The notes beneath the pieces were generated by a model that was given only the letters and a program-made list of their open reading frames with translations, made no database searches and was not told the DNA's origin. Made by a program: the position numbers and the translations under genes. A stretch of 64,000 bases of DNA from Phymatolithon calcareum (lineage: Eukaryota; Rhodophyta; Florideophyceae; Hapalidiales), in assembly GCA_977006965.1 (NCBI GenBank), contig OZ345377.1, forward strand, positions 868,001 to 932,000. The letters are read 5' to 3'. The stretch's first letter is position 1. Every line of letters starts with the position of its first letter. Shown here in pieces: positions 20,177 to 31,753 of the stretch.

Positions 20177-23100
20177 GGAAACCAACCCATTGATGCAGCG
20201 TGTATATGTGCCCGGATAATGTCGAAGAAATTGTGGAATATCTAATCTTTTGCTCTATATCTCAGGCTTACTCCCGACGGCAATGTACAGAAAGAGTTCG
20301 GACGGTCCACTTGATAAACCCTGAGTAATTACCTGACTTTTCTGAGCGAGTGTTCAGCATCACTCTGCGTGTGACACCAGAATCAACCTTGTGTCCAAAG
20401 CTGGCTCTAAACACCCAAGCGCTCTACAGTTTTTCTCGCTAGATGCAGTGGAAGCAACCAAGGGCATCGAATTGCTGCTAGCCTCTGCACACAGTATGCT
20501 TAAAATATATGGGTACCATTGGGGAAAAGGAAAATAGAAGTTGATGGACTTCCTGCATCAATGAAGTCTCTTGAAAACTATACTGCCCGGCAGCGTACCT
20601 CCCGCTGATATGGTCTTTCGGGCTGAGCCCAAATCGCTGTTTGTGGCCTTCAGTCAAGCATTTTGGTATTCGAAGCAAAGAATTCCCCATGCCTGCCGAT
20701 GCGCATGCCTGTATATGCGCCAGGAAAAGGAACCTCATATGTACACTTCTTACGTCGCGTAGGCTGACTATGACCAGTTAGTCTGGCGCCGCTCGACCTC
20801 CTTACGTACTTTCCTTTTATTAGCTGGTCTTGCAAAGTTCACAATATGTGGACCGAACTGACATGCTTCCCACAGAGCTCGGACCGCTCAGAATTGAGCA
20901 AAATTTCGCAGTCGCCTTTTGTAGACTTTTAGGTCCGCTTGCCATGGCCCGATATCAATATTCAATACATTCGCATTCCACAATGTGCACGGGGGCATTT
21001 GCTCAAATCACATGAAGGATTCATGATGCCCCTTCTCAGAATAGTAGCATGAGTTGAGCCTGAGTCGTGGAATAGTCAGAATTATTGTGTATGGGACGAA
21101 ACCACTGGATCTCCGACATTTTCCATATGTCCTGAAATCAATTCAATTTACGGAAAAATGTCCGGTCTGCAAATCCAATATGTTCATCGCACAAAATGGG
21201 GATGGGCTCAAGACACTCAGCACATTTTGAAAATAAAATGTGGTGCTGTGGTGGCTTGTCTATGCGAAAGGAATCGAAGCGGCATATTCAGGTTAAAAAC
21301 GAATTTTTGTTAGTTTTTCTTATTGAATCTGAAGACATGTGAATATTCTAACCCTAGGTCTTTGAAACGCAGGGAAAAAGTTTTGCGTTCTGTGCTAGCC
21401 TCTCGCTTCTCTGAAGTTGCAGTGGCGGCAATAGAGACAATATAGAACGAATGAAAAGTAATACTATTTTGGCACACCGAACAAAGAACCACTGCTGTCA
21501 GATGGTCAACGATAAAATCGTCGTGCTCCGCATCTTCAAGAACAGATTCTGCTGAGTTGCGTTCCTCGTCGCATACATTTGTGTTTGTTTGAGCCCCGGA
21601 TCTTCTACATTGAGCGGTAACGTCTTATTGCATCAGCAGAGTGCGATAGGTCTATCGGTTAGCTTCCACGTTCTGTTACGCGTTTCCAACTGGAATATAT
21701 ACAAAAGCGGATACTTCGAAATGTGCAGCGCAGGTCCCTTGATCCTTTTCTCTGGAGCAGATTGTGCAGCCACAGATAAACCAAAATGCAGGACACACAT
21801 CCGTGAGTGAGCAGTAAATAATATTACTTTATCTGCCACGCCGTTCTGAGAATGAGTAGGTCTGAATATTTAGCCATGCAGACCTATTTCTGGCAAACAC
21901 TTGTCGATTGGACCACGAATAGCAAAACGGAAACCCTTGTTTGAACCTTTCGCGAGCTGTATGATCGAGGGAGCTTTCCACTGTCCCGGAAGTCGTGGTT
22001 GGTACGCCGTCACAGACTGCTCAAGGCGCATGTGCGCAATTTCAGATATTGCACTCTTTCAGGAAAGCATGTCGAGGAACCCGAGAAGCCCTGGATAAAC
22101 ACACCAAGCAAACAGGCGGAGGTTCACAGCCTGCGGCATGGAAAACATACATTCAGTGCACGATTCCTGTTGGGGAAACGAAGAACTCTTAAAGTCCGTT
22201 ACTTTTGGTAAAAGTGATTGCTGCTGCGCACGTGAAGAGGAATTGAATTGTGATTCTGTGCGCATGGGAGAAATGCTGACGCACGCAAGACTATCAGAGA
22301 TGAGGTGATCGATGGTGAGTTCGAGCGGCAGGTGGAGGCACGACAATCCGCGAGGACGGGTTGCTAAGGGGTGCGCTCTTTGTGGACTTGAAAGCATATG
22401 CAGTGAGAAAAAGCGCTGGTCATAATTTCATATCGGAGGAGCACTGCACTGACGATTGGAAGACCGGTGACAACCGGGATCTGAGGACTGTAGTGTACAG
22501 CGCAGTGGCGATAGGCTGTAGCGCTGAAGTGGAGGGCAGTGAAGATAGGTCCGTGCCTTGCCAAGTTCGATAAAAAGTTAGAGCTTAGTGAAATTGAGCT
22601 GTCGTAGGAAAGGGAATTTGTCTTACTAGTGTCTATTGTACGGCATTTTTTTCGGCAATTGAGGACATCATATTTCTCAATTAATTAGCAAGTTTTTCTG
22701 GCTTTGAGGACCTACACCCCCATCTTTTGAAGCACTCTCACTAGCCGTTAGCAGTCTTCTGTCCGGTCAGCCTCTCTCCCTCCTGTCCTCCCCGACTCAT
22801 TAGAAACAGAATCCACTGTCGTCACTTCGCCAATTCTAATTATTGTTCTCGCGTGTCATCCTTGGCCATGTCAGCAGTTCACCCCCCTTACACTTCCAAT
22901 TCAGTGCAATGCTCTACCCTCGCAGTGCATCTGCCAATCTGCACGGCTTTTAAATAAACTGAAGTAAAAAAGTGCACCCACCACCACGAGAGCAAAGAGC
23001 GCCATCTGTGTCACACAGATCTTTCAGGTGGATGATTGAATTTTTATCCCTGAGTTCGCAAGCCTCCTTATATAGCGGAAGTTTCCAACTTCGAGAGCAT

Positions 23101-24779
23101 AAGAAAGGGCGTCCTTTCTTTATGTGGCGCCAAAACGTGTTCCGCAAATTTTTTGGTCACGTTAAAGAGATTTGAAAGTTTTCCTCAATTGAAGACGTTC
23201 TTACAATAGACACTTGCAATATTATTATTGCTTGTATTAAGTTGTGCGATCGAGGATATATGTTCGCTTCGTGGGGCACAATACTTTCTTGGAGTACTTT
23301 ATCACTACCGTATACCTGTAGATGATTCCGAGAAATAAGTTCGTTGTGATCTCGAGCTCAAGGATTGGTATAAATTGCTCTGGCGACCAGCGTTTGAGAG
23401 AGAAGGGGACACAAGAAGATAAACAGACAACAGCAAAGGACCTGCAGATCAGGTAAGCCATTCTTCGTGAAGGCCACATAAGGAGACTGCCATGATCTAT
23501 TACCCTTCACACTGTGGAAGGGGTCTTTAGACGTAGAAGGGGTGTTTAGACGTAGCACTAGACAGTGACGTCCTATTTTATTGCGATGCTCTCGCACCGA
23601 CGTCCATTGCAAGCCAGTGATCAATCAACCGAAAACTGCCACGGCTACACCGACATGAGCAACGGGAACGGCGATGGTGTTTGGACCGTCACTTTTAGAG
23701 AAGTCAAATACAGTTTTTGAGTCCCTCCCTTTTTCTCTCTAATAAAGACACAATGAGATTTTTAAAGAGAAGAGAGACGCCATTGTATGGCGAGCAAAGG
23801 TTCCCCGTGAACATTTATGTATTGGAGATTGGCCTTGGTCCTTGCTCTGGAGTAGAACTGCTCAACGGAGGAAGGCAGCTTAATTCATTGCCTTCATCAG
23901 ATTGCAGTTTTCACATAGTCAGCTATGCGTGGTAAACGACCACTGAAATCGAGGCCTTCAAGAGACTTTCAAGAGACGTCCTAGAGATGCTGCAATGAGG
24001 GTAAGAATGTCATTGATGTGGATTCACAGTGTGCCCGGAAAATACGGGACACCCTTGCTTTACTCCTATCATTCTCTCCGCCTGAGGTTTCGCACTGGGT
24101 GCGAAGTGACGATTGTCGCGAATGGTAGACTTCCGTGAATAAGGAAAAGTCGCTGTTTATATTTCCGCACCGATATTCCACAATTGTGAAACTGAATGTC
24201 GTGGGGGGCTACCGTGAGCACCTGTTCACTATCCTCATTACACGAGAAAGCCTCGTGTCACATTGCGCGGTGTTTTTTCCGTACACTGCATTGAACGCCT
24301 TTGAATTGAACTCAAGGCGTCGCGCGTGTCGACTCTTCCGCGAGCCTCTTTGACAAGCGCATGGTCGTATATCTGAGCAGTGCTATTCTCTGTGTTCTTG
24401 TGGATAAAGAGAAACGGTATGGGCAAGTTTCTGAAGTTTGGCAGAGGCAAAACGAGCATCACCAGTAAAATGTTATTTTCACTGCAATTCTTCCTTCAGC
24501 TCTTCCTGTGCGGAGTTAAAGTTATTCGTTTGAACGGTACAGTTCTATTCGTACTTCTTTGATCCCGGTGGATCTAATTGCGAGCACTGACCGTTGGAAG
24601 ACACAATACCTTTTCAACCGCAAGAATATTTGGATATGTGGGAATATTTGCGGCAAAAGTTAAGACATGTTCAAGAAAGGAAAGGCAGCTTCTCGTATGA
24701 CTGCCAATCAACTACAATTTGTTTTGAAATCTTTCGAATTTTGAACGATTCTTTGCTATATGTTTTAATTTTTAAATTT
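20177..24779. other. Long gene-free stretch
   Basis: Only short frames on both strands, none recognisable. A segment at about 22185-22400 is related to about 36025-36215: both contain TAAAGTCCGTTA and GCTGACGCACGCAAGAC in the same order and orientation, followed by a GCGCTCTTTG block. They are diverged copies of one dispersed repeat. Confidence 0.4.
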
Positions 24780-24827
24780 CCATTACTGTTCTCTTGATTT
24801 TTAAAAAAATCAAGAGATCAGTAATGG
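24780..24827. repeat. Hairpin with 23-bp arms
   Basis: 24780-24802 and 24805-24827 are reverse complements apart from one mismatch (CTGTTCTCTTG against CTGATCTCTTG). The loop is a couple of A/T bases within a T then A run. AT-rich flanks carry no recognised gene. Confidence 0.75.
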
Positions 24828-24865
24828 GTTATTAGTAGTTGTTATCATCCTATTTTTAAGATGTG

Positions 24866-24950
24866 TTGGACTAATTATGCCCCAAAGAGCTCCAATACGG
24901 ATCTGAAATAGCCCGAATCGTCATCATTTTGAGGAATAATTTGTGTAACT
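24866..24950. repeat. Short dispersed repeat, copy 1
   Basis: TTATGCCCCAAAGAGCTCCA followed by GGCCCGAA-like and GAATAATTTG-like blocks matches about 29905-29985 in the same order and orientation. It lies between the hairpin and the transposon-protein relic. Confidence 0.6.
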
Positions 24951-25144
24951 TTCCACTTGAAGACATCACCATCACGCATTTCTTAAAACGGAGAAATTGA
25001 GCGAAAACAATTTTTTTCCAAAATATTTTAAAAAAGTGAATTTCTTCATTTACAGTGAGACAGATCTTCTGAGTAGATTTATGTTAAATTTTTGGAATCA
25101 GGTATTGAGTTTTTGCTTTGAAATAAATTTCAAATTTTAATTTT

Positions 25145-26001
25145 TTAACAAGCCAGTCCAACGCTATCATAAGCAGAAGCAAGATGGACGACATTTTTCA
25201 TGAGAAATCTTTCCCTTGTTTCTTCTTTTGCTGAAGGTACTTCGCTCAAAGGTTTCCATTTCTGCTGGAAAGAAGCATCAAAATGTACGTTCTTGGCATT
25301 CTCGCGGAACTCACTGATTCCAATAGCGCTCTGGGACTCTTGTTTAAACAACACTAAAGACTCAGTATCTGCATCCATAGAGAGCGATTTTGCGTACAGT
25401 ACCCCGGGGCTATTCGAGTGGAAAGAGAAGACGTGATAACTCGCAATCCTCAGTGCTGTCGGGATTTTGAAGTAGGTACTTTAAAAATTCTTCTATAGAA
25501 TCCATTTCATTTGTCCCCCTGTCATGCAGGTAGTATTGGTGGCACTGGATTCGATGATCTTCATCATCGTACTTGGAAATCTCACATCCTCGCCTCTGAA
25601 TTTTCTTTTAACACGTCCGACGGCCCCATCATATATATTCTTTCTATGACCGACCACCAGGAAATGTAAAGAAATATCATCCTCAACTCCTAGAATGGCC
25701 CTTAGGGCCAAGAACCACATAACGCACAGGTTCTTATTCTGATATCGCAATCGCTGTGTGCGCATTTATGTTTTTTAAAATACGAATTCGCCCGATGAAG
25801 CATGCATGGGCTTTCCTCATCATCATCGCACTCTAAACTGGGGATTTTGCGAAGGTGTTCAGCGAGACTGTCCAATTGAGCGATCTCGGGCTCTTCGAAT
25901 TCATTCGATGTGTCGCTATCATCAGACTGGTTGTTCCGACTTTGACTCAAACCGGATTTGATCAACCTTTGAATTAAAGATATGTGATAGAAATGATCCA
26001 T
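25145..26001 (-). pseudogene. Relic of a transposon-type protein resembling the DUF7869 class
   Basis: Three minus-strand frames (26001-25702, 25765-25493, 25378-25145) look like successive parts of one protein. The middle one reads NKNLCVMWFLALRAILG, ISLHFLVVGHRKNIYDGAVG and VKRKFRGEDVRFPSTMM. From memory this follows the GQNKN ... FLVVGHTK ... D..FG..K..YR layout of a C-terminal domain common in eukaryotic transposon-related proteins (DUF7869); the first Gly-Gln is missing and His-Arg replaces His-Thr. The upstream frame is acidic. Frame changes indicate a pseudogene, or short introns. The family name is a tentative recollection. Confidence 0.4.
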
Positions 26002-26406
26002 AGGCCTGTACGGCTATGGGTCAATGCTAATATGAATGTAACGGTTGAAAATTTGATGCAACGGTCTTGAATCCGATTGCTTAAGCTCACACATACCAAC
26101 ATATTTTTTCGGTAAATGTTTAACATAAGTCGTCTTCGAACAAGTGCTTTGAAATGTAGAGTTTGAAAATTGGACTGGTGAAGTACAGGAGGTCCTCGGA
26201 TTAAGGGTGCTCCATGCTAGGGGCTGATTCGGATTAAGGTTCAATTTCATCCAAATATCATATATCTAGTGTGAACACCAGGTGTTAGTGCAGAGCCCAT
26301 AAATGTCAAAGCTCGGATCATTGGATTGGCTGAGTTTTAAAGTTCTCGACAAAGAACCAGATAAACATTTCTGCATGATGAGAAGTTTACAGAAAAATTA
26401 CGGATA

Positions 26407-29258
26407 CAGTCGAACCTGTATAGCTGCAACCCGTATAGCTGCAAAACCTGCATTCGTGCAATCGAATCGTCTAGACCGATTTGGTATATCCCGAAAAGTA
26501 ACTAAATTTAAACCTACCTTGCAAACTGCATTAGTGCAACTGAAGGAAATGCCACCCTTAATTTTGAATAAAATTTTGATAGCACGGATTGCAACAGAGA
26601 CTGGCTCTCGTCATAAATCGTGCAGGGCTGCTTGCCAAGTAAGTTCCATGTGCTACATAGAATAGCGTTATTTGATGATGCTCATCCCTGCAGGAAACAC
26701 CACTGCGCATACCAGCACGCCTCCGTATGTGTTTTCGCAAAGCTCGGCAGCCTCATTGCATCCGAACATCGCTCATTGCGCCCTACAGACGGTCGCTTGC
26801 CGAGAGAGAGGCATGCAACGGAAATATATCTGGCGTGCTGCAGTGCGGCGTGCCTCGAACGCAGTTGTGTTTTCAGCGCACAAAGTACTCTCCGCCTGAT
26901 TCCTCGTGTTATGTGATTCGATATTGGAGTGCTGTGGCCGTGCGTCTCGCACCGAACACCGAGCACGATCTCAGTCGGTTCTGGTCAGCGGTCAAGCTGT
27001 ATTGATGCGGACTTGCGGCATCTGCCCTGCCCCGCTGATGGCCTTCATGCGCTCAGATCTGATACTCGGCTACATTCCGCCGTAACATTGCACAAGATGA
27101 CCAGCGACCTTTCGTGCGAGCACGACTGCACCTTCGCACAGCGCACTACAGTATTTATGGAGCTCTATGATGGTGACAGCGGGCCGACGGGTAATGGGTC
27201 CTCCATCTCGAATTGCAAAAACGTTTTATATGCCGGAGGCTAGCACTAAACTGTCAGAGAACCGCTTCTCTCGTCTAATGACCAAAGTGACTCTCTGCAC
27301 CATTTGCTTGGTGTTGACGTACAATGCTAACGTGGATAGCAGCTATTTGATGTAGGCTTGCGATTGTGCCGTTCGAGCTGCAGGTGGTAGTTTAGAGAGG
27401 AGTCGTTCTGTAACGGATATCATTTTAGGACTGCTATTTTACTCACGCCTCTAGCATTAAACAAATCCTTCACCACCCATCTCCTTTCCTCTGCGTCTCA
27501 CCTTCGCTGCTCTCTGTCTTTAACACCATGGGCAAGAAAGCTCCTAAATACCTGACGAATGCCAAAAAAATTCGGATCCTGCAGGAAATTGATCGACGGA
27601 ACTCACAGGGCGAGTCCTTCACTCTCGTCAATATCGCTATATGGGCAAAGGACAAATTCAAACTACCATTTTCCCCTTCCAGCTCCACCATTTCGCACTT
27701 GCGCTCTTCTGCGGGAAACATTCGTAAGCGCGGACTCACCTCGCAGAAAAAGTCTGGGCCCCTGGTGAGCAGTGCCCTTGATGCAAAACTCGCTCAATGG
27801 GTATGCAACATGGAGTCTCGCCGTCTTGCTGTTATGGGTGACATGATAAAAGAGAAGGGTGCCCGACTTCTTGTGCAAGTAAATGAGCAGCTTCCGGAGA
27901 GCAAGCAACTGAAGCTAAATTTTTCAAACGGTTGGCTCCAACAATTCAAGCAGCGCCACCTCTTTCGGGTCCACAAATCACGCGGAGAGTCAGGAGATGC
28001 CGACATTGCTGCGATACGACAGAAGCTCCCGGTCATCAAGGAAAAACTAGCAAGTTTTGCACTAAATGACGTCTTCAACGCAGACGATTTTGGGCATTTT
28101 TATCCGCTTGCTTCGGCTCAAACTATAGCACGAAATGCACTACCATGTCGGAAAAAGGTACGCATGGCCTACCTTGCTTGCGCTAATGCAGATGGAACCG
28201 AAAAGTTTCCACTAATGTTTATCGGCCGAGCTTATCGCCCTCGCCCTTTTCGAGGGAAGTACGGACACGAGCTGGGCTTCGATTACTATTTCAATAATAA
28301 GGCATGGATGAACAGCGAGTTGTTCTTTGCCTGGTTGAAGCACTTCGACCACTTCATTGGCGCCACTCCCGGGAGGAAGGCCGCACTGCTCATCGACAAC
28401 TGTTCGGCGCATGGAACGGCCCAAACACTGCCGGACCTGCAACACGTCGAGGTCATTTTCCTCCCACCCAACACGACCTCTCATATAAAGCCGATGGATG
28501 CCGGGATTATCGCCGCCCTTAAAACTCGCTACAGGCGCCCCCAAATTTCTCGCGCACTCGGCTTCCTGGACAGTACGCAGTGCACCGAAGACGATGTTCA
28601 CAAAATAGACCAGCTAACGGCTATGCGCTGGATGCGCGACAACTGGCAGGAGATGAAAGAAGAAACTATCTTTAATTGCTGGCTCCACACGGGAATAGTC
28701 GACCACTTGCTCGGAGACAGCGTATCCACGACGACGACAGAGATGATTGAGCGAGAGAATACGGAGCTCGCACAGCTTCTCGCTGAAGTTTTGCCGCCGC
28801 GCATGCGCATCAATATAGGCGACCTCGTCAGCCCAAATGAGGAGGATGTCTGCATCGCAGATGTGGAAGAGGCGACACTTGTCGGCGATATCCTGCATGA
28901 AATGAATCCTATTGAGACCAGCGAAGCCGCTGAGATTGTTGAACAGGAGAACAAGCCGAAATTGTCGCTTGCTGAGCAGTTATGTCATCTGAGTTTGGCA
29001 CTAGAGATCATGGACGAGAGAGGAGAGTGTTCGTGATCTGTGCGGCGCGCCATCTACGCATCGCAACGTAAGATTCGCTCCGACCACAAGAAGGGGCCCC
29101 AGCAGAGAAAGTTCACTGATTGGTTCAACTGAGCCTCGTGAACGAACGGGTAGATTGTTTCTTTAGCCCCTTACGATAAAGCCTCCAAGACTGCAAAACC
29201 TCTATTACTGCATATCAAGCTGCTTTACCGCCGTGTTGCAGCTATACAGGTTCGACTG
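26407..29258 (+). mobile_element. Complete Tigger/pogo-type DNA transposon
   Basis: The 24 bases at 26407-26430 (starting CAGTCGAACCTGTATAGC) are the exact reverse complement of 29235-29258, and TA flanks both sides (26405-26406 and 29259-29260). Inside lies one intact transposase gene. Just inside each end, GTATAGCTGCAAAACCTGC-like sequence recurs, possibly additional transposase-binding sites. Perfect ends, target duplication and an open transposase make it the youngest-looking element in the window. The 1.1 kb before the transposase ORF has no other gene and probably holds its promoter. Confidence 0.92.
27528..29036 (+). CDS. Tigger/pogo-type transposase (CENP-B/DDE_1 family)
   Basis: The protein cuts and pastes its own transposon. 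The ATG at 27528 sits in a good context (CACCATGG) and gives 502 residues, normal for Tigger transposases. Residues 1-75 fit a CENP-B-type helix-turn-helix (KIRILQEIDRR...SSTISHLRSS). Residues 83-150 fit a second CENP-B-type DNA-binding domain ending in GWLQQFKQRH. The DDE catalytic core follows: Asp186 in FNADDFGHFY, Asp290 in ALLIDNCSAHG and Asp324 in PPNTTSHIKPMDAG. All three acidic residues are present with no stop or frameshift, so it is potentially active. The acidic C-terminal tail (about 400-490) is also typical. No host gene is near enough to suggest co-option. Confidence 0.93.
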   Translation: MGKKAPKYLTNAKKIRILQEIDRRNSQGESFTLVNIAIWAKDKFKLPFSPSSSTISHLRSSAGNIRKRGLTSQKKSGPLVSSALDAKLAQWVCNMESRRLAVMGDMIKEKGARLLVQVNEQLPESKQLKLNFSNGWLQQFKQRHLFRVHKSRGESGDADIAAIRQKLPVIKEKLASFALNDVFNADDFGHFYPLASAQTIARNALPCRKKVRMAYLACANADGTEKFPLMFIGRAYRPRPFRGKYGHELGFDYYFNNKAWMNSELFFAWLKHFDHFIGATPGRKAALLIDNCSAHGTAQTLPDLQHVEVIFLPPNTTSHIKPMDAGIIAALKTRYRRPQISRALGFLDSTQCTEDDVHKIDQLTAMRWMRDNWQEMKEETIFNCWLHTGIVDHLLGDSVSTTTTEMIERENTELAQLLAEVLPPRMRINIGDLVSPNEEDVCIADVEEATLVGDILHEMNPIETSEAAEIVEQENKPKLSLAEQLCHLSLALEIMDERGECS

Positions 29259-29794
29259 TACTAAACAAAGAAACTTATTTCTAGTAAATTTTCAAGGATT
29301 GTCCATACATTTGTGCGTATGGTTGAGGAAGCTTATTCGGCTACGTTGTTGTTTCAATGGAATTAACGATTTGTATATAAATTGAACTGCTTCCAAGTGC
29401 ATCAGCGTGCAGCGTGTCGAGAATTTAGCGTATTTCGGAGGGGGAACCTTTTAAAAGTTTACAGTTAATATTTTAATTTTTGTTGTGAACTGGTCTTAAT
29501 ATTTGTCTAGTTCTCTGTGCCACGTGGCTAAATTTGTTATAGTCGTGATTCGAAATAGGGGGTGATTCGGATTAAGGTCTGTTGCAACACGACCCTTAAT
29601 CCGAGGACCCCCTGTATTCTTGACATAAATTAAGCGATATTTATTGAAGGGCATATAAAAATAAAAAACAAAATAGCCTAGACGAATTATATGCTCGAAG
29701 TTGGCCCAATATTGTACACATCGGAAACTCAAATTTGCGTCTTAGTGATCTTTTCAAGCGGAGAGTTATGCATTTGGCCGCTCTTTATCCCGGT

Positions 29795-30021
29795 GGGAGA
29801 CATATCCCATGTCTCCCGTCGGGGTAAAAAGTGACTAAAGAATTCCCCAAATATCATTCCAGCGTGATGATATATCCCATTCATCACCCGGTTTTGACGG
29901 TGTTCTGGGCCGATTATGCCCCGAAGAGCTCCAGTAGTGACCTAAATGGCCCGAAATGTCATCGCGTTGCTGAATAATTTGATCAGTTTTTAACGGGCGG
30001 GTGACATATCTCATGTCACCC
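29795..30021. repeat. Three look-alike hairpins
   Basis: Hairpin 1: GGGAGACAT (29795-29803) with ATGTCTCCC (29809-29817). Hairpin 2: GTGATGA (29864-29870) with TCATCAC (29881-29887). Hairpin 3: GGGTGACAT (29999-30007) with ATGTCACCC (30013-30021). Loops 1 and 3 are ATCCC and ATCTC-like. Hairpins 1 and 3 differ by one paired change (A-T against T-A in the stem), which keeps the pairing. Between them lies copy 2 of the repeat also found at 24866-24950. Confidence 0.7.
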
Positions 30022-30575
30022 CCCCCCGGCCGAAACGAAAAGGAGAAGTCCACTATCTCGGAACAGGGCAGATAAGCCGGTTAGCACATGAAATGACCGG
30101 CCATGATTCGAAACCACTCGGTAGTCCCGCGGGCTTAATTTAGGTCCCTCGTGAGCTCTCAGACCCCTCAGGACCAAGATCACGCACTTGTGACGTCCCT
30201 CGTGATTTCTCATCATGGCCGATCGTTAAGTTTCAGGCGATAGAATATATCATAGAAAATCGTCGAGGTTTCGCCCCAAAGTGATATAGGCGGCCATGCG
30301 AAAATACTCTATTCGATATGTGTGCAAATTGAAAGACACGTACGGAGAACACAAACCTGTACAACAATGTGTGCACGCAAGATTGGTATTTCTCTACGAC
30401 ATTTACGTCTACGGAAAGTCGGCAGCCGGTTTCGGAGTCGAGGTCGGCAACAAGAACAGAATCAATTCAGACCAAGAAGAACGCAACCCAGAACTAACTC
30501 AACCCCTCTACCCCATGCAACCCATCGACCTGGACGTACCGTCACATTCGTATTATTCTGAGAGCGAAAATTAAT
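30022..30575. other. Short stretch with one doubtful small ORF
   Basis: A 92-codon frame (30296-30574, +) has an ATG and an even, polar composition, ending in ELTQPLYPMQPIDLDVPSHS. It runs right up to the MULE end at 30576. I recognise nothing in it and treat it as unproven. Confidence 0.25.
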
Positions 30576-31551
30576 GAGGAAATTCGCTAAATGGCCACTA
30601 AAAGTGAGCAAAGTACGCTAAACATCCACCCCTAGCCAATACTACTACCCACGCATTACAAAATATACTATCATACTCACAATAGCCGAACCTACTACTC
30701 ATCCGTTTCTTAGAGCACTCTATGCGACAGTGAAATTTATTGCGTACGCTACTCTCTCTAGTTTAGCTCCTCGTCGCAACTATTGTTAGCATCTCCGTCG
30801 TCGAAGGCAGTGAGGTCGCAGCGCGATCCCGGGGGAGTGTACACGCTCACCACAAATCCTCTTTCTGGGATGATACGGCATCAGCTTCACAGCATTTTCT
30901 GCTGCTCAAAGGGCTCCATGGACACCTGGGCGGCCTACAACGGTTTCGTCAGTGTTGACGCGGCCCACCTGACCTCCGTGAATCAGGGACAGCTTTTCAC
31001 ACTAACGACTTATGATTCCAACAGACAGGCGACAACTCTGGCCTTCGGCATCGCATAGGTAAAGAGTTCACTCAGCTGGAAGAGCTTCCTCTCCAGAACG
31101 ATGCAGAACGTGCTCTGTCCGATTGACTTGGTGATCCTGACACCGCGGACGCTCGGCAGCGCGCTGACGCTCACGCGGAAGGTATAAGCTGTGCGCTGGC
31201 TACAGATGAGTGTCAGACGCTGTTTGTTGCGCCTCTCCACGAGTTGTGGGAGATCACGACGTTAATAACATCGTCGAAGCTTGATCCAACGTAGTCGCTC
31301 ACCTGTAGCACGAGCTCCTTCTTATTCATGGTTTCAGAGTAAGTAGTGCGGGAGCGTTGTGCGTTGGGCTTGTCAGAAGAATTCGAGAATGTGCACAAAC
31401 CTTGGATCAAGAGGAAGTAGCAGCTACTTCCCTTTTCCCTCCAAAAAACGCAACTGTCAGCGCTCCACATAACGGATGAGTAGTAGTTTTGGCTTGGGTG
31501 GATGTTTAGCGTACTTTGACCACTTTTGGTGGCCATTTAGCGAATTTCCTC
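30576..31551. mobile_element. MULE relic A with rearranged transposase
   Basis: The left end (30576, GAGGAAATTCGCTAAATGGC) and right end (31551, reverse complement) match over about 50 bases. They are flanked by GAAAATTAAT (30566-30575) and GAAAATAAAT (31552-31561), a 10-base near-perfect target duplication in the Mutator range. Inside, the + strand encodes a MULE catalytic fragment, VSVDAAHLTSVNQGQLF and YDSNRQATTLAFGIA (30783-31058), with a stop just after. The N-terminal parts, YTFRVSVSALP..GVRITK (31240-31010) and MNKKELVLQVSDYV (31329-31213), lie on the minus strand. One part has therefore been inverted. Relic B keeps both parts on one strand. Confidence 0.75.
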
Positions 31552-31753
31552 GAAAATAAATATACCGACCAAAGTATTTCAATTGCTCAAGCAGATTTTA
31601 TCACTGGCAATCACACTCAATAGTATTGTATCATGATCAGTGTACATAGTGATCTTTTCTGCTTGCAAGAAGAGTCGCAGTGCCGTCACCGCCCACACGA
31701 ACGCTAGGCATTCTCTCTGGGATACCTGCTAATTCTTCTCCGCTACAACGAGA

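Larger units (their letters stand above)
26186..29614. mobile_element. Outer TA-flanked element interrupted by the Tigger transposon
   Basis: The left end at 26186 reads CAGGAGGTCCTCGGATTAAG and the right end at 29614, on the opposite strand, reads CAGGGGGTCCTCGGATTAAG; 22 of 23 bases match. Each end is flanked by TA (26184-26185 and 29615-29616), the target duplication of Tc1/mariner/pogo elements. A second motif, TGATTCGGATTAAGG, lies just inside each end (about 26223-26238 and 29563-29577). Without the inserted Tigger element about 577 bases remain, with no coding capacity, so it would be a non-autonomous MITE. Two unrelated partial copies that happen to flank the Tigger element are the alternative. 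Confidence 0.6.

Noticed and set aside
28212-28954. Antisense ORFs over the transposase
   Set aside because: They are mirror frames of a well-supported CDS with no features of their own.
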